From Actinoallomurus liliacearum (GTDB lineage Bacteria > Actinomycetota > Actinomycetes > Streptosporangiales > Streptosporangiaceae), in contig NZ_BAABHJ010000040.1 of the NCBI RefSeq assembly GCF_039542035.1, positions 372,001 through 436,000 of the forward strand: a stretch of DNA of 64,000 nt, read 5' to 3'. The notes below the pieces were generated by a model. That model worked only from the letters and a program-made list of their open reading frames with translations, made no database searches and was not told the origin of the DNA. Made by a program: the position numbers and the translations under genes. Position 1 is the stretch's first letter. Each line of letters opens with the position of its first letter. Shown here piece after piece: positions 51,108-60,312 of this stretch.

Positions 51108-52793
51108 CTAAGGGTTGCGGGCCGGGTCGTTCTCCGGTGGGCGAAGGCGGTCGCGCAGCTCGGTCTTGCGTACCTTGCCCAGCTCGTTGCGGGGCAGCGC
51201 GGCCACGCATTCGAGGCGGGTCGGGAGGTACCACTCCGTCATGCCCGTGCCGAGAAGGTGCGCGCGCAGGTCGTCGAGGGTCGGGGCGGGACCGGTGGGG
51301 ACCACGAAGGCGCACACGGTCTCCTCGCCGCCGGGGTTCGGCCGGCCGACGATGGCGACCTCGGCGACGGCGGGGTGGCGCAGCAGCTCGTCCTCGACCT
51401 CCAGGATCGGGATCAGGAGGGGGCTGCCGATCCGGTCGGCGTCCCTGGAGAGGTAGCGCAGGCCGCCGCTGCCGTCCTCGCCGACCAGGTCGCCGGTGTC
51501 GTACCAGCCGTCCGTGGCCGCCGGGTCCCACGTCGGCCGCCGGTCGTGCAGCCGGAAGGTGCCCGCGCACACCGAGGGACCGCGTACGTAGAGCCGGAAC
51601 GCCCGGTCCCCGGCGGTCGGCTCGTCGGCGACCAGGCGGATCTCGCAGCCGGGAACGGGGCGGCCGATGCTGTGGCCCGTCCAGTCGGGCGGGTCGTCGA
51701 CGGCGGTCGCGGTGATGCCGCCCGTCTCCGTCATGCCGAAGCCGTTGACGAGGCCCGGCGACAGCCACCGGTGGACCGGGGCGACGAGCGAGACGGGGAG
51801 CGGGGCCCCGGTGCTGATGATCAAATGCAGGCAGGGCAGCGGGCGGTGGTGCCGCCGCTGGGCCTCGACGAGCCTGGCCAGCATCATGGGCGCGCCGAGG
51901 AAATGGGTGACGCGGTGCCGGGCGAGCAGGTCCAGCCAGACGTCCGGATCCCGGGTGTCGGCGAACACGGAGCTGCAGCCCGTGACCAGGGGCATCAGGA
52001 CGTTCGTCCGCATCCCCACGGAGTGGGTCAGGTTCGCCGGCGTGGCCGTCCGCGGTTCCGGGATGTCGCGTACGACGCGGTGCCTCGGCCGGGTGCAGGC
52101 GTACTGCGTGTTGGCGGTGTGGAGTACGCCCTTCACCTCGCCCGTCGTCCCGGAGGTGAACAGCACCAGGGACACCTCGTCCGGCCCCCGGGCGACGCGC
52201 GCCCGGGGACGGGGGTCGGACCCGAGGAGATCGGCGAACGCCAGCGCGCCGGTCGCCGCCGCGTCGCCGAGCACCACGCGGTGGCGCAGCCTCGGCAGGC
52301 GGGTGTCCAGGTCGGCGAGGAGGCGGGCGGGGCGCGCGGTCTCCCACCGGTCGACGACCACGCACGCGTTCGCCTCGGTCCCGGCCAGGACGCGCTCGAC
52401 CTCACGCGCGCCCAGGGTCGCCATCATCGGCACGGCGATCAGCCCCGCGTCCAGGCACGCGAGGCCGAGCGCGGCGGCCTCCCACCAGTTCGGGAGCTGG
52501 TAGGCGACCACGTCACCGGGGCGCAGCCCGAGGTCGCGCAGCCCGGCGGACAGCCGGTCGACGTACGCCGCCAGTTCGCCGAAGGTCACGATGACCTCGT
52601 GTCCGAGGTCGCGGCGCCAGTTGACGAAGATCGTACGGTCGGGCAGGTCCGCGGCCGCGGTCCGGAGATCGTCGACGAAAGACTCCCGGCGCCACCGGCC
52701 TTCCGCGTAGTACGGCCCGGCCCGCGAGGACGGCGGCTTCAGCGACGCGACCAGGTCGCGCATGCCGTGGCCGGGGTGCGACCGCCCGTTCAC
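51108..52793 (-). CDS. AMP-binding acyl-CoA ligase-like enzyme
   Basis: A 561-residue ANL-superfamily enzyme. The phosphate-binding loop LFTSGTTGEVKGVLHT (~215), GFGMTETGG, YDTGDLV and the C-terminal GKVRKTELRDRL (catalytic Lys) are intact. It resembles medium-chain or cyclohexanecarboxylate-CoA ligases, which activate a carboxylate to an adenylate and then a CoA thioester. The GTG at 52793 overlaps the sulfotransferase stop (GTGA), so the two enzymes are co-translated and probably act on the same molecule. Confidence 0.9.
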   Translation of the reverse strand: MNGRSHPGHGMRDLVASLKPPSSRAGPYYAEGRWRRESFVDDLRTAAADLPDRTIFVNWRRDLGHEVIVTFGELAAYVDRLSAGLRDLGLRPGDVVAYQLPNWWEAAALGLACLDAGLIAVPMMATLGAREVERVLAGTEANACVVVDRWETARPARLLADLDTRLPRLRHRVVLGDAAATGALAFADLLGSDPRPRARVARGPDEVSLVLFTSGTTGEVKGVLHTANTQYACTRPRHRVVRDIPEPRTATPANLTHSVGMRTNVLMPLVTGCSSVFADTRDPDVWLDLLARHRVTHFLGAPMMLARLVEAQRRHHRPLPCLHLIISTGAPLPVSLVAPVHRWLSPGLVNGFGMTETGGITATAVDDPPDWTGHSIGRPVPGCEIRLVADEPTAGDRAFRLYVRGPSVCAGTFRLHDRRPTWDPAATDGWYDTGDLVGEDGSGGLRYLSRDADRIGSPLLIPILEVEDELLRHPAVAEVAIVGRPNPGGEETVCAFVVPTGPAPTLDDLRAHLLGTGMTEWYLPTRLECVAALPRNELGKVRKTELRDRLRPPENDPARNP

Positions 52794-53500
52794 CGGACCG
52801 CCGTGTGCTCGTCGGGACCGAGAGGACGCAGCGTGAGCAGCCGCCGGCGGCGCCGGGACGCCATCCGGCGGAACGCCGCCGTGTCGTTGAGGTGCGGGAA
52901 CGGCTCGTCGGGCCTGGGAACACCGAGGAACTCGCACAGCGGCCCCCAGCCCTGGCCGACGTCGTACACCAGGAGCCGATGATCGGGTATCACCGCCTGT
53001 ACGTGGGCGTTGTGCCATGCGAAGACCCGGAGGGCGAAGTCGGGGTCGCCGAAGCGGGAGCCGAAGGTGCCCTCCCAGATCACCCGTTCACACATCCGGC
53101 GCCGGACGCGGAGCCCCGCGCAGACCCGGTCCTCCAGCCACATCGCGAGGCCGTGCCATCCCGGCTGCCGGTGGCTGGAACGGTAGATCGTGTCGCGGAC
53201 GCTCGCGTACCAGCGGGCGGGGTCGCGCACGGTGAGGATGACCGGTGCCTGCCGGTAGACGTCCGCGAGTTCCTGCCAGAAGAAGCACGAGGGCCAGTCG
53301 ACGGTCGCGCGGTAGCCCGCCAGGAGGTCGTCCCACGCGACCGGTTCGCCGCGGGCGGCCGCTTCCCACCCGCGGATCCGGTCGAGGTCCCCGCCGAGCG
53401 AGGACATGTGGTGACAGGGTCCGTGGCCCAGGCGTTCCAGAGCTGCTTTCAGCGAGTAAGTGCCAGTCCGTCCGAGTCCAGCCCCGATGACCTTCAGCAT
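52790..53500 (-). CDS. Sulfotransferase family protein
   Basis: A 236-residue protein. The PAPS loop VIGAGLGRTGTYSLKAALERL (~4-24) and the 3'-phosphate region VILTVRDPARWYASVRD (~87-103) are present. GHGPCHHMS and WHNAHVQAVIP also match this short sulfotransferase subfamily. It transfers sulfate to an unknown acceptor. It is coupled by GTGA to the CoA ligase. A TauE/SafE permease is divergent, 95 bp away, sharing an inverted repeat. Confidence 0.87.
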   Translation of the reverse strand: MLKVIGAGLGRTGTYSLKAALERLGHGPCHHMSSLGGDLDRIRGWEAAARGEPVAWDDLLAGYRATVDWPSCFFWQELADVYRQAPVILTVRDPARWYASVRDTIYRSSHRQPGWHGLAMWLEDRVCAGLRVRRRMCERVIWEGTFGSRFGDPDFALRVFAWHNAHVQAVIPDHRLLVYDVGQGWGPLCEFLGVPRPDEPFPHLNDTAAFRRMASRRRRRLLTLRPLGPDEHTAVR

Positions 53501-53535
53501 GTGTCACCCCCGTGCGGTACGGCTCTTCTGTGTGA

Positions 53536-53554
53536 AATCTCGCAATTTGAGATT
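53536..53554. promoter_or_regulatory. Inverted repeat between sulfotransferase and TauE/SafE genes
   Basis: AATCTC-N7-GAGATT is a 6-bp dyad in the AT-richer divergent region, 42 bp before the permease start and 36 bp before the sulfotransferase start. It is a candidate shared operator. Confidence 0.45.
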
Positions 53555-53595
53555 GTTTGTCTTAATCGTCGAGACATGTTCTAGAGTCGCCGACC

Positions 53596-54429
53596 ATGAG
53601 GTCCCCCAACCCCTGGGCCTTGATCGGCCTGTTCCTCGCCGTGGCGGTGGCCGGATGCGTCGCCGTGTTCGCGCTGTCCGCGCGGCCGTGGGCGGTACTG
53701 GCGGTGCTCGCCGCCGGAGTCGCGGCCGGAACCATCAACACGATCGTCGGATCGGGATCGCTGATCACTTTCCCCACGCTGCTGGCCGTGGGGCTGCCGC
53801 CGATCACGGCGAACGTCTCGAACAACATCGGCCTGGTGCCCGGCGGCGTCACCGGCGTGCTGGGGTACCGGGCCGAGCTGGCGGGCCAGCGCGGCCGGCT
53901 CACCCGGCTGGCCCCGGCGTCGGTGCTGGGCGCGCTGGTCGGCGGGCTGCTCCTGCTCAACCTGCCCGAGCAGGCCTTCACCGCGGTGGTGGTCGTGCTG
54001 ATCGGGCTGTCCTGCGTGCTGGTGCTGACCCAGCCCATGATCAGTCGCCGGCTCGCCTCCCGGCCTCGGCGGGCGCACGGCGGGCCCTGGCTCCTTCTCG
54101 GCGTGTTCGCGGGCGGCGTCTACGGCGGCTATTTCGGCGCGGCGCAGGGCGTCCTGCTGGTCGGCCTGCTGGGCATCTTCCTCGACGAGGAACTGCAGCG
54201 CGTCAACGCCGCCAAGAACCTGCTGACGATGCTCGTGAACGCGACGGCGGCGGTCCTGTACATCTGCGTCGCGAAGGTCGACTGGTGGGCCGTGCTGCTC
54301 GTGGCGCTGGGCTCCATGATCGGCGGCGTCCTCGGCGCCAGGGTCGGGCGCAGGCTGCCGCCCGCGATCCTGCGCGGAGTGATCGTCTGTGTGGGCGTCG
54401 CGGCCGTGATCAAGCTCGCCAGCGGCTGA
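53596..54429 (+). CDS. TauE/SafE family permease
   Basis: A 277-residue membrane protein with about eight helices. Signature half-repeats are AAGVAAGTINTIVGSGSLITFPTLL with LPPITANVSNNIGLVPG in the first half and YGGYFGAAQGVLLVGLLGIFLDEELQRVNAAKNLLT in the second. It probably moves sulfite, a sulfonate or a similar anion. The ATG has a TAGAGT box eight bases upstream (leaderless). It is divergent from the sulfotransferase/CoA-ligase operon, repeating the association seen at 21-23 kb. Confidence 0.92.
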   Translation: MRSPNPWALIGLFLAVAVAGCVAVFALSARPWAVLAVLAAGVAAGTINTIVGSGSLITFPTLLAVGLPPITANVSNNIGLVPGGVTGVLGYRAELAGQRGRLTRLAPASVLGALVGGLLLLNLPEQAFTAVVVVLIGLSCVLVLTQPMISRRLASRPRRAHGGPWLLLGVFAGGVYGGYFGAAQGVLLVGLLGIFLDEELQRVNAAKNLLTMLVNATAAVLYICVAKVDWWAVLLVALGSMIGGVLGARVGRRLPPAILRGVIVCVGVAAVIKLASG

Positions 54430-54461
54430 CGGGCGGTGGACCGCCGGCCGTCCCGGCCGGC

Positions 54462-55559
54462 TCATCGATCGGCCTGCCTGCGTCGGATCAGGCGGTGCGG
54501 CCGACGATGCCGGCGGACCTCCTCCGCGGGTTCTTCGCCGTCGATGGGGGTGGGCTCGGTGGTGGGCCGAATGCCGGTCGTGCGCCGGAGCAGGGCCCAC
54601 AGGTGGTGATTGACCTCGGCGGCGCGCTCGAGGGTCAGCAGGTGTCCGGCGCCGGGGATCACCGCGAGATCCGCGCCGGGGATCTGCGCGGCGAGGGCCT
54701 CGGCGTGCCGCATCGGCGTGATGAGGTCCCGGTCGCCGACCATGACCAGCACGGGCACGCGGCCGAGCGCGGGCAGCGCGGTCCGCTTGTCGTACGCGAT
54801 CAGCTCCGCGTAGAAGTCGGCGATCACCTCGATGGGAACGGACGCCATCAGCCGGGCGGTCACCTCGGCGACCTGCTTCGACACGTGGGCGCCGAAGAGG
54901 TACGAGCGGGTCAGCAGGAAGGACATCCCGCCGAGCGGCCGGCGCGCGGCGTCCACCAGCCTGGCCTGGTGGCGGAGCGTGCTCAGCGTGACGGGGACCA
55001 TCCGGTGCAGGACCCGCGCGGTGCGCTCGGGGAGTCCGATGGTGACGGAGGACAGGTCGCCCGAGGAGGTCGAGGCGAGCAGCACCCCGACGATCCGGGC
55101 GCCGAACAGCTCCGGATGCGCGTCGGCGAGCCCGAGGATCGCCATGCCGCCCATCGAGTGGCCGACCAGGACGACGGGGCCCCTCGGCGCGGTCTCCTTC
55201 AACACCGCGAACAGATCGCGGCCGAGCTGGTCGATCGTGGCGTTCGGCGGAGATCCCCAGCCCGATCGGCCGTGACCGCGCAGGTCCCAGAGCACGACGC
55301 GGACCCGGCCGGCCAGCGCGTCGCGCTGGAGGTGCCAGCTCGTGGAGTTCAGCAGGAATCCATGGCAGAACACGACGGTCACCTTCGCCCCACGGGCCTC
55401 GCGCACCTCGACGTGGAGCCGGACTCCGTCGTCGGCCGTCACCGTCAGGGTGCGGAGGTCACCGGGTACCGGAACCCGGGTCTCCCGCGTCTCCTCGGGA
55501 GATCCGTTCATCCACCAGCTGTGTCTGCTCAGGACCTTGGTGATTTCCGCGAATGACAT
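54462..55559 (-). CDS. Alpha/beta hydrolase
   Basis: A 365-residue hydrolase from ATG 55559, which has a GGAGG site five bases upstream. The fold elements are VVFCHGFLLNS (oxyanion hole), LWDLRGHGRSG, the nucleophile elbow VGHSMGGMAI (Ser ~138), VMVGDRDLITP (Asp) and IPGAGHLLTLE (His). A long basic C-terminal tail (~325-365, RRHRRPHRLIRRR) is extra. It probably hydrolyses an ester, lactone or epoxide; the substrate is unknown. Confidence 0.92.
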   Translation of the reverse strand: MSFAEITKVLSRHSWWMNGSPEETRETRVPVPGDLRTLTVTADDGVRLHVEVREARGAKVTVVFCHGFLLNSTSWHLQRDALAGRVRVVLWDLRGHGRSGWGSPPNATIDQLGRDLFAVLKETAPRGPVVLVGHSMGGMAILGLADAHPELFGARIVGVLLASTSSGDLSSVTIGLPERTARVLHRMVPVTLSTLRHQARLVDAARRPLGGMSFLLTRSYLFGAHVSKQVAEVTARLMASVPIEVIADFYAELIAYDKRTALPALGRVPVLVMVGDRDLITPMRHAEALAAQIPGADLAVIPGAGHLLTLERAAEVNHHLWALLRRTTGIRPTTEPTPIDGEEPAEEVRRHRRPHRLIRRRQADR

Positions 55560-55664
55560 GGCCACCTCCGCCCGTTGCCGCTCCCAGCTTTTTACGGTGG
55601 CCCCTAACTCCAGTTTGAGTCATAGTGAAGGTATTTTCAAAGGCAGGGGCCCTGCCGAAGGACC

Positions 55665-56639
55665 TCACGACGGTCCCGGGCCGGCCACCGACAGCCGGCC
55701 GTCCTCCTCGACGACCTCCGTCCCGAACGCCGCGCAGGCGGTGATGAACCGATCCCGGATCCAGGCGTGGTCGGTGCCGGTGGCGAGGCGGGTACGGGCG
55801 TACTCCAGGGTGAGCGGGGACGCCCTCAGCCCCGTGATCGCGGATCCAGCGATGGTGACGAGGAAGACCAGACCGAGGTCGTTGCGCAGGGCCGGGTCCA
55901 CGGCGTAGTCGTCGACGAGATCCCCGAGGTCGTACAGCACGCGGCCGGACATGCCGTGGAAGACGTGCGCGGAGTGCCCGGCGACCAGGGTCGCCCCGGC
56001 GTCGACCAGCGCTCGGGCGGCGGCTCGTACGTAGCGCGGGGGCTCCGTGGTCATGTTGGGGCCCCAGTGCGCCAGCACGAGCACGCGGGCGCCGTCGGCG
56101 GACAGGTCGCGGATCCGGCCGGTGAGCCAGTCCGGGACCTCCCGGCGCAGGTCCGCGTACGCGACTCCGGGCCGGTTCTCGCGGGCGGCGAATTCGGCGG
56201 GATGGTCCGTGACGCCGAGGACCGCCACCCGCCCGTCCACGGTGTCGAACAGGGTCGGCTCCCGCGCCCGGCGTACGTCGGGACCCGCCCCGACGACCCG
56301 GATCCCCACCCGGGCCAGGTGGCCGAGCGTGTCCGCCAGCGCCTCGGGGCCGTAGTCGAGCGCGTGGTTGTTGGCGAGCGTCACACAGTCGATCCCCAGG
56401 TCGGCGAGGGTCTCCGCGGCCGCCGGCGGCGCGCGGAAGTGGAACGGTTTTCCGGGGGCGCGCCACGGCTCGCCGCGGGCGGAGACGCAGCACTCGAGGT
56501 TGACCAGGGACAGATCGGCGGACCGGAAGATCTCCCGCACCTCATCGGCGAACATGCCGTACGGGCCGCACGCCGCGATCCGTTCCGCGACCCCGCGTCC
56601 CAGCATCGTGTCGCCGCCCAGGGCGACCGTCATGGTCAC
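55665..56639 (-). CDS. CapA family protein (metallophosphatase-like, poly-gamma-glutamate type)
   Basis: A 324-residue protein. GGDTMLGRGV at the start, LVNLECCVSARG, TLANNHALDYG, VLAHWGPNM and GHSAHVFHGM give the Asp/Asn/His set of the CapA/metallophosphoesterase fold. No signal peptide is visible, unlike some CapA proteins. The family is linked to poly-gamma-glutamate or other polymer synthesis, but many actinobacterial members have unknown substrates and no capBC genes are nearby. GTG 56639 is chosen for the GGGAG site six bases upstream. Confidence 0.85.
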   Translation of the reverse strand: MTMTVALGGDTMLGRGVAERIAACGPYGMFADEVREIFRSADLSLVNLECCVSARGEPWRAPGKPFHFRAPPAAAETLADLGIDCVTLANNHALDYGPEALADTLGHLARVGIRVVGAGPDVRRAREPTLFDTVDGRVAVLGVTDHPAEFAARENRPGVAYADLRREVPDWLTGRIRDLSADGARVLVLAHWGPNMTTEPPRYVRAAARALVDAGATLVAGHSAHVFHGMSGRVLYDLGDLVDDYAVDPALRNDLGLVFLVTIAGSAITGLRASPLTLEYARTRLATGTDHAWIRDRFITACAAFGTEVVEEDGRLSVAGPGPS

Positions 56640-56781
56640 ACCGAACTCCCGCCTCCAGGATGGCCGGGGCGACCGCGTCCGGCCAAGGGACCAAGGTCCC
56701 CGCTGGGATCGCCCGCCGAGGTCCTCGCGCGCGACCATCCGGCCGAGATCGACGGTCGTCCACAGCCTGTGGATGGAGTCG

Positions 56782-56787
56782 TACTCT
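56782..56787 (+). promoter_or_regulatory. -10 box of a leaderless promoter for the DNA glycosylase
   Basis: TACTCT lies seven bases before the ATG at 56795, with no ribosome binding site. Confidence 0.55.
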
Positions 56788-56794
56788 TGGACCC

Positions 56795-57655
56795 ATGCCG
56801 GAGCTGCCCGAGGTCGAGTCCCTCGCCGCCTTCCTCCGCGAGCACGCCGTCGGGCGGGCGATCGCACGGATCGACGTGGCGGCCATCTCGTCACTGAAGA
56901 CGTACGATCCGCCGATCACCGCGCTGAACGGTCTCACGATCACGGGAGTCGCCCGCCACGGCAAGTTCCTCGACCTCGACGTCGACGGGATCCACCTCCT
57001 CATCCACCTGTCCCGCGCCGGCTGGCTGCGGTGGAAGGACGCGCTGCCGCCCGCGCCGCCCCGGCCGGGCAAGGGCCCGCTCGCCGTGCGGGTCCACCTC
57101 GACGACGGCTCCGGGTTCGACCTCACCGAGGCGGGCACCCAGAAGCGGCTCGCGGTGTACGTCGTGCGCGACCCCGCGGAGGTGCCGGGCGTCCGGTCGC
57201 TCGGCCCCGACCCGCTCGGCGCGGCCTTCACGGTGGAGACGCTGAGAAAGATCCTCGACGGGCGGCGCACCCAGATCAAGGGGCTGCTGCGCGACCAGAG
57301 CGTGATCGCCGGGATCGGCAACGCCTACTCCGACGAGGTCCTGCACGTGGCGCGGATGTCGCCGTTCAAGCTGGCCTCGAGCTTCACCGACGAGGACGTC
57401 ACGACGCTGTACGACGCGATCGTCCACACGCTCGGCGAGGCGGTCGAACGCTCCCGGGGCGTGGCGGCCAAGGACCTCAAGGGCGAGAAGAAAGAGGGCC
57501 TGCGGGTGCACGGCCGGGCCGGACAGAAGTGCCCGGTCTGCGGCGACACGATCAAAGAGGTGTCGTTCGCCGACTCCGCCCTGCAGTACTGCCCGACCTG
57601 CCAGACCGGCGGCAAGCCCCTGGCGGACCGCCGGATGTCCCGCCTGCTCAAGTGA
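56795..57655 (+). CDS. Fpg/Nei family DNA glycosylase/AP lyase
   Basis: A 286-residue repair enzyme. The catalytic N-terminus MPELPEVE (Pro1 after Met removal, Glu2) is intact. GVARHGKFLDLDV carries the conserved Lys, GIGNAYSDEVLH is the helix-two-turn-helix, and the C-terminal zinc finger has CPVCG and CPTCQ. It excises oxidised bases and nicks the strand. The sequence between the helical domain and the finger (SRGVAAKDLKGEKKEGLRVH) is actinobacterial in type. It acts alone, transcribed from a leaderless promoter. Confidence 0.94.
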   Translation: MPELPEVESLAAFLREHAVGRAIARIDVAAISSLKTYDPPITALNGLTITGVARHGKFLDLDVDGIHLLIHLSRAGWLRWKDALPPAPPRPGKGPLAVRVHLDDGSGFDLTEAGTQKRLAVYVVRDPAEVPGVRSLGPDPLGAAFTVETLRKILDGRRTQIKGLLRDQSVIAGIGNAYSDEVLHVARMSPFKLASSFTDEDVTTLYDAIVHTLGEAVERSRGVAAKDLKGEKKEGLRVHGRAGQKCPVCGDTIKEVSFADSALQYCPTCQTGGKPLADRRMSRLLK

Positions 57656-57696
57656 GCCGCCCGCCCGAGGAATGGCGGGGACGAACGCCTGGCACT

Positions 57697-57994
57697 CCGA
57701 CGGCGGCACTCGTTCTTGGCACCTCCATAAAGTTGCCGCCACCTGGTGCCGTCGGACGATCTCTAGTGTCTTCCTGATCGCGGGTTCGAGGCTGCGCCAT
57801 GCGTGCAACCGAATAACCCCGTAAGGGAGAAACAACGAAGAGAAACTTGAATCAGGGGTTTCCTGCCCTGCAATGCCGCATTGGCGAACACATAAGCCAT
57901 GTGGAAGACGTGCCCTTAAGAAAGGCGCGCCAAGCGGGTAGGAGCATCGGGCAACCGATGGGCTGCTAAAGCCACCCGCCTGAGGACAATAAAA
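57697..57994 (+). promoter_or_regulatory. Long structured A-rich 5' leader of the DEAH helicase gene
   Basis: A 339-bp gap precedes the helicase and is unusually A-rich near its end. Foldable elements are: CCGACGGC/GCCGTCGG (57697-57704 with 57748-57755); CCC-GTAA-GGG with a GNRA loop (57818-57827); CAGGG/CCCTG (57853-57870); CAATG-CCG-CATTG (57871-57883); CACAT/ATGTG (57889-57903). Last comes a perfect three-way junction: GCGGGT/ACCCGC (57934-57939 with 57974-57979) enclosing CATCGG-GCAA-CCGATG and GGCT-N5-AGCC. The ribosome binding site GAGGA (57982) begins three bases after the junction. I do not recognise a known riboswitch class. It could be autoregulated by the helicase or bind a ligand. 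Confidence 0.65.
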
Positions 57995-60277
57995 ATGGGC
58001 AGCAACCTGCCGATCGCCGCCTTCCGCAGCCAGATCGTGGCAGCGGTGGCCGACAGTCCAGTCGTCATCGTCACTGCCGAGACGGGTGCTGGGAAGAGCA
58101 CCCAGGTGCCCCAGTACCTGCTTGAGGAGGGTTACGACATCGTCGTGACGCAGCCGCGTGTTCTGGCCGCCAAGACGCTCGCCGAGCGGGTGGCCGAGGA
58201 GACCGGTGCCTCCCTCGGGGGCACCGTCGGATTCGAGACCGCCCGTGAGAAGAGGGTCAGCGAGGCGACTCGCTGCCTCTTCGCCACCGATGGGCTGGCG
58301 CTGGTGCGCAAGCTCATGGGGAGCGGTCAAGCGTCCGTGCTCGTCATCGATGAGGTCCACGAGTGGAACTCCAACGTCGAGACGTTGGTCGCGTGGTGCA
58401 AGCTCCAGTTGGAGAATGGCGCCGGCTTCAAGCTGGTGCTGATGAGCGCCACGCTCCAGGCACGGGAGCTGGCGGCCTACTTCGGTGGGGCGCCGATCAT
58501 CACGGTGCCGGGACGCACCTTCCCCGTGGAGGAGCGGCCGGCGAGCGGTGCCACCCTGGAGGAGGACGTCGTGTCCCTCCTCAGGGAGGGTCGCAACGTA
58601 CTGGTCTTCCAGCCTGGGAAGGCGGAGATCTCGAAGATCGTGGAGCGGCTGCGGTCGACGCCGGACCTCGACGCCGAGATCCTGCCCCTGCACGGGACGC
58701 TGACCCCGCAGGAGCAGGCGGCGGCCTTCAGGCCGTCGCGTCGGCCGAAGTGCGTCGTTGCCACCAACGTGGCGCAGACCAGCGTCACGATCCCGGACAT
58801 CGACGCCGTGGTCGACTCCGGCATGGAACGGCGGGTCGAGCTGGTGGACGGGGTCGAGGGCCTGTACCTGGAACCCGTCAGCCTCGCCGACCGCGCGCAA
58901 CGTAAGGGCCGTGCCGGCCGGACCAAGCCGGGTGTGTACATCGACTGGTGCACGCACGCCGGAAGGCCGGAGTTCCCGAAGCCGGAGCTTCTTCGCTGCC
59001 GGCTCGAAACCCTGGCCCTACGGCTGGCCGCCGCGGGGTTCGACATGGAGGAGCTGCGGTTCTTCCACCAGCCGGAGCCCGGTGCGATCCGTGACGCCAA
59101 GCGCGCGCTTCGCGCGCTGGGCTGCATGGACGCCGCCGGCAAGGTGACGCGAATCGGCCGCCTCGTCGCGAAGCTTCCCGTCTCCGTGCAGTACGCACGG
59201 ATGATCGTGGAGGCAGACCGGCTGGGCGTCACCGATGACCTGATCACGGTCGCGGCCATCCTCGAGCAGGGAGAGATCACTGCTCGCGTGTGTGACCGAT
59301 GCCGACAGCTCGGGCGGCAGTCGTGTTCCTGCTGGCGTCTGCTGGCGCAGGGCGAGACGTCCGATGTCATGGCCCAGCTGGCGGTGTACCGCGCCGCCGG
59401 GAGGATGTCTCGCAGGGAGATGTCCGCGGCGGGCGTCTTCGTCAAGGCCTTCTACGAGGCCAAGGAGAAGCGTCGGCGCTTGGCCGGTGCCCTCAAGGGC
59501 AAGGTCAAGTTCGGTTCGAACGGGCGGCGGGAGAACATCCTCCGGGCAGTGTGCGCCGGGATGGTGGATCATCTGTACGAGCGAGAGTTCGGGGTCTACC
59601 GGAACGGCGACGGAATCGGCCGGGAGCTCGCTCGCGAGTCGGTCGTGCGCGACGCGCAATGGCTGGTCGCCCTGCCGTGGGATCTGGAGATCAAGTGCCG
59701 CCGTGGTGGCACGAGGGTCCTGCCGCTCGTCCGCATGGCCTCTCCGGTCGATCCGGAGTGGCTGATCGACGTGGCTCCGCACCTGGCGGAGCTGCGGGAA
59801 GGACTGAACCCGGTCTACGAAGAGGAGCGGGACGAGGTGGTCTCCACCTCGGAGCTCTGGTTCAACGGCCGGTTCGTCAAGGAGTTCCGGAAGCTCGACC
59901 CGGAACACCCCGACGCGGCAGAACTGCGTCGGGTGGGCCGAAACAACCGTCAGTGGCGATCGTGGACCGAAAGGCCCGAGATCGCGCTGCCGGACACGAG
60001 TGCCGACGCCATCCCGGAGATCGTCGTCTGCGCCTATGGTGCTGACGCCGAGACGGGGGAGCCGCTGCGGGCCTACGGAACGGTTGCTCCGTACGACTAC
60101 CGGTGGTACTCCTCCGACCCCTCGTTCAAGATCGTTTGGGGTCGGGACCGGGGCGTGGCCGCGAAGCTCCGTCAGGATGCGGTTTCCACCCTGGAATCCA
60201 TCCGGGCGGAGGCGGAGCGCCAGAGGCGGGCCGCGGAGGTTCTGTGGCTGGCGGAAGCCGGCGAGCCTCTGCTGTAG
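57995..60277 (+). CDS. DEAH-box (HrpA/HrpB-like) ATP-dependent RNA helicase with Cys cluster
   Basis: A 760-residue superfamily 2 helicase. Motif I is AETGAGKST (~28-36), Ia TQPRVLAA, II DEVH (~119-122), III MSAT (~150), V TNVAQTSVTIPDI and VI QRKGRAGR (~298-305). The HA2/winged-helix part (~330-420, LGCMDAAGKVTRIGRLVAKL) is followed by an unusual CDRCRQLGRQSCSCW (~433-447), a possible zinc site not typical of HrpA. The C-terminal ~250 residues are unfamiliar and lack the usual OB fold pattern as far as I can see. It is shorter than HrpA (~1,300) and stands alone, with a folded leader and its own terminator. Third-position usage looks less GC-biased than its neighbours, suggesting transfer. 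Confidence 0.88.
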   Translation: MGSNLPIAAFRSQIVAAVADSPVVIVTAETGAGKSTQVPQYLLEEGYDIVVTQPRVLAAKTLAERVAEETGASLGGTVGFETAREKRVSEATRCLFATDGLALVRKLMGSGQASVLVIDEVHEWNSNVETLVAWCKLQLENGAGFKLVLMSATLQARELAAYFGGAPIITVPGRTFPVEERPASGATLEEDVVSLLREGRNVLVFQPGKAEISKIVERLRSTPDLDAEILPLHGTLTPQEQAAAFRPSRRPKCVVATNVAQTSVTIPDIDAVVDSGMERRVELVDGVEGLYLEPVSLADRAQRKGRAGRTKPGVYIDWCTHAGRPEFPKPELLRCRLETLALRLAAAGFDMEELRFFHQPEPGAIRDAKRALRALGCMDAAGKVTRIGRLVAKLPVSVQYARMIVEADRLGVTDDLITVAAILEQGEITARVCDRCRQLGRQSCSCWRLLAQGETSDVMAQLAVYRAAGRMSRREMSAAGVFVKAFYEAKEKRRRLAGALKGKVKFGSNGRRENILRAVCAGMVDHLYEREFGVYRNGDGIGRELARESVVRDAQWLVALPWDLEIKCRRGGTRVLPLVRMASPVDPEWLIDVAPHLAELREGLNPVYEEERDEVVSTSELWFNGRFVKEFRKLDPEHPDAAELRRVGRNNRQWRSWTERPEIALPDTSADAIPEIVVCAYGADAETGEPLRAYGTVAPYDYRWYSSDPSFKIVWGRDRGVAAKLRQDAVSTLESIRAEAERQRRAAEVLWLAEAGEPLL

Positions 60278-60312
60278 CAGGCCTGAAGCTCGAAAGGCTG
60301 AGGCCGAACAGC

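Noticed and set aside
57980..57986. A hammerhead ribozyme core suggested by CTGAGGA
   Set aside because: The matching GAAA core and the flanking helices are missing.
57697..57994. A cyclic di-GMP or cobalamin riboswitch
   Set aside because: GNRA hairpins and GGGCAACC-like sequence recall these classes, but the conserved core boxes are not present in order.
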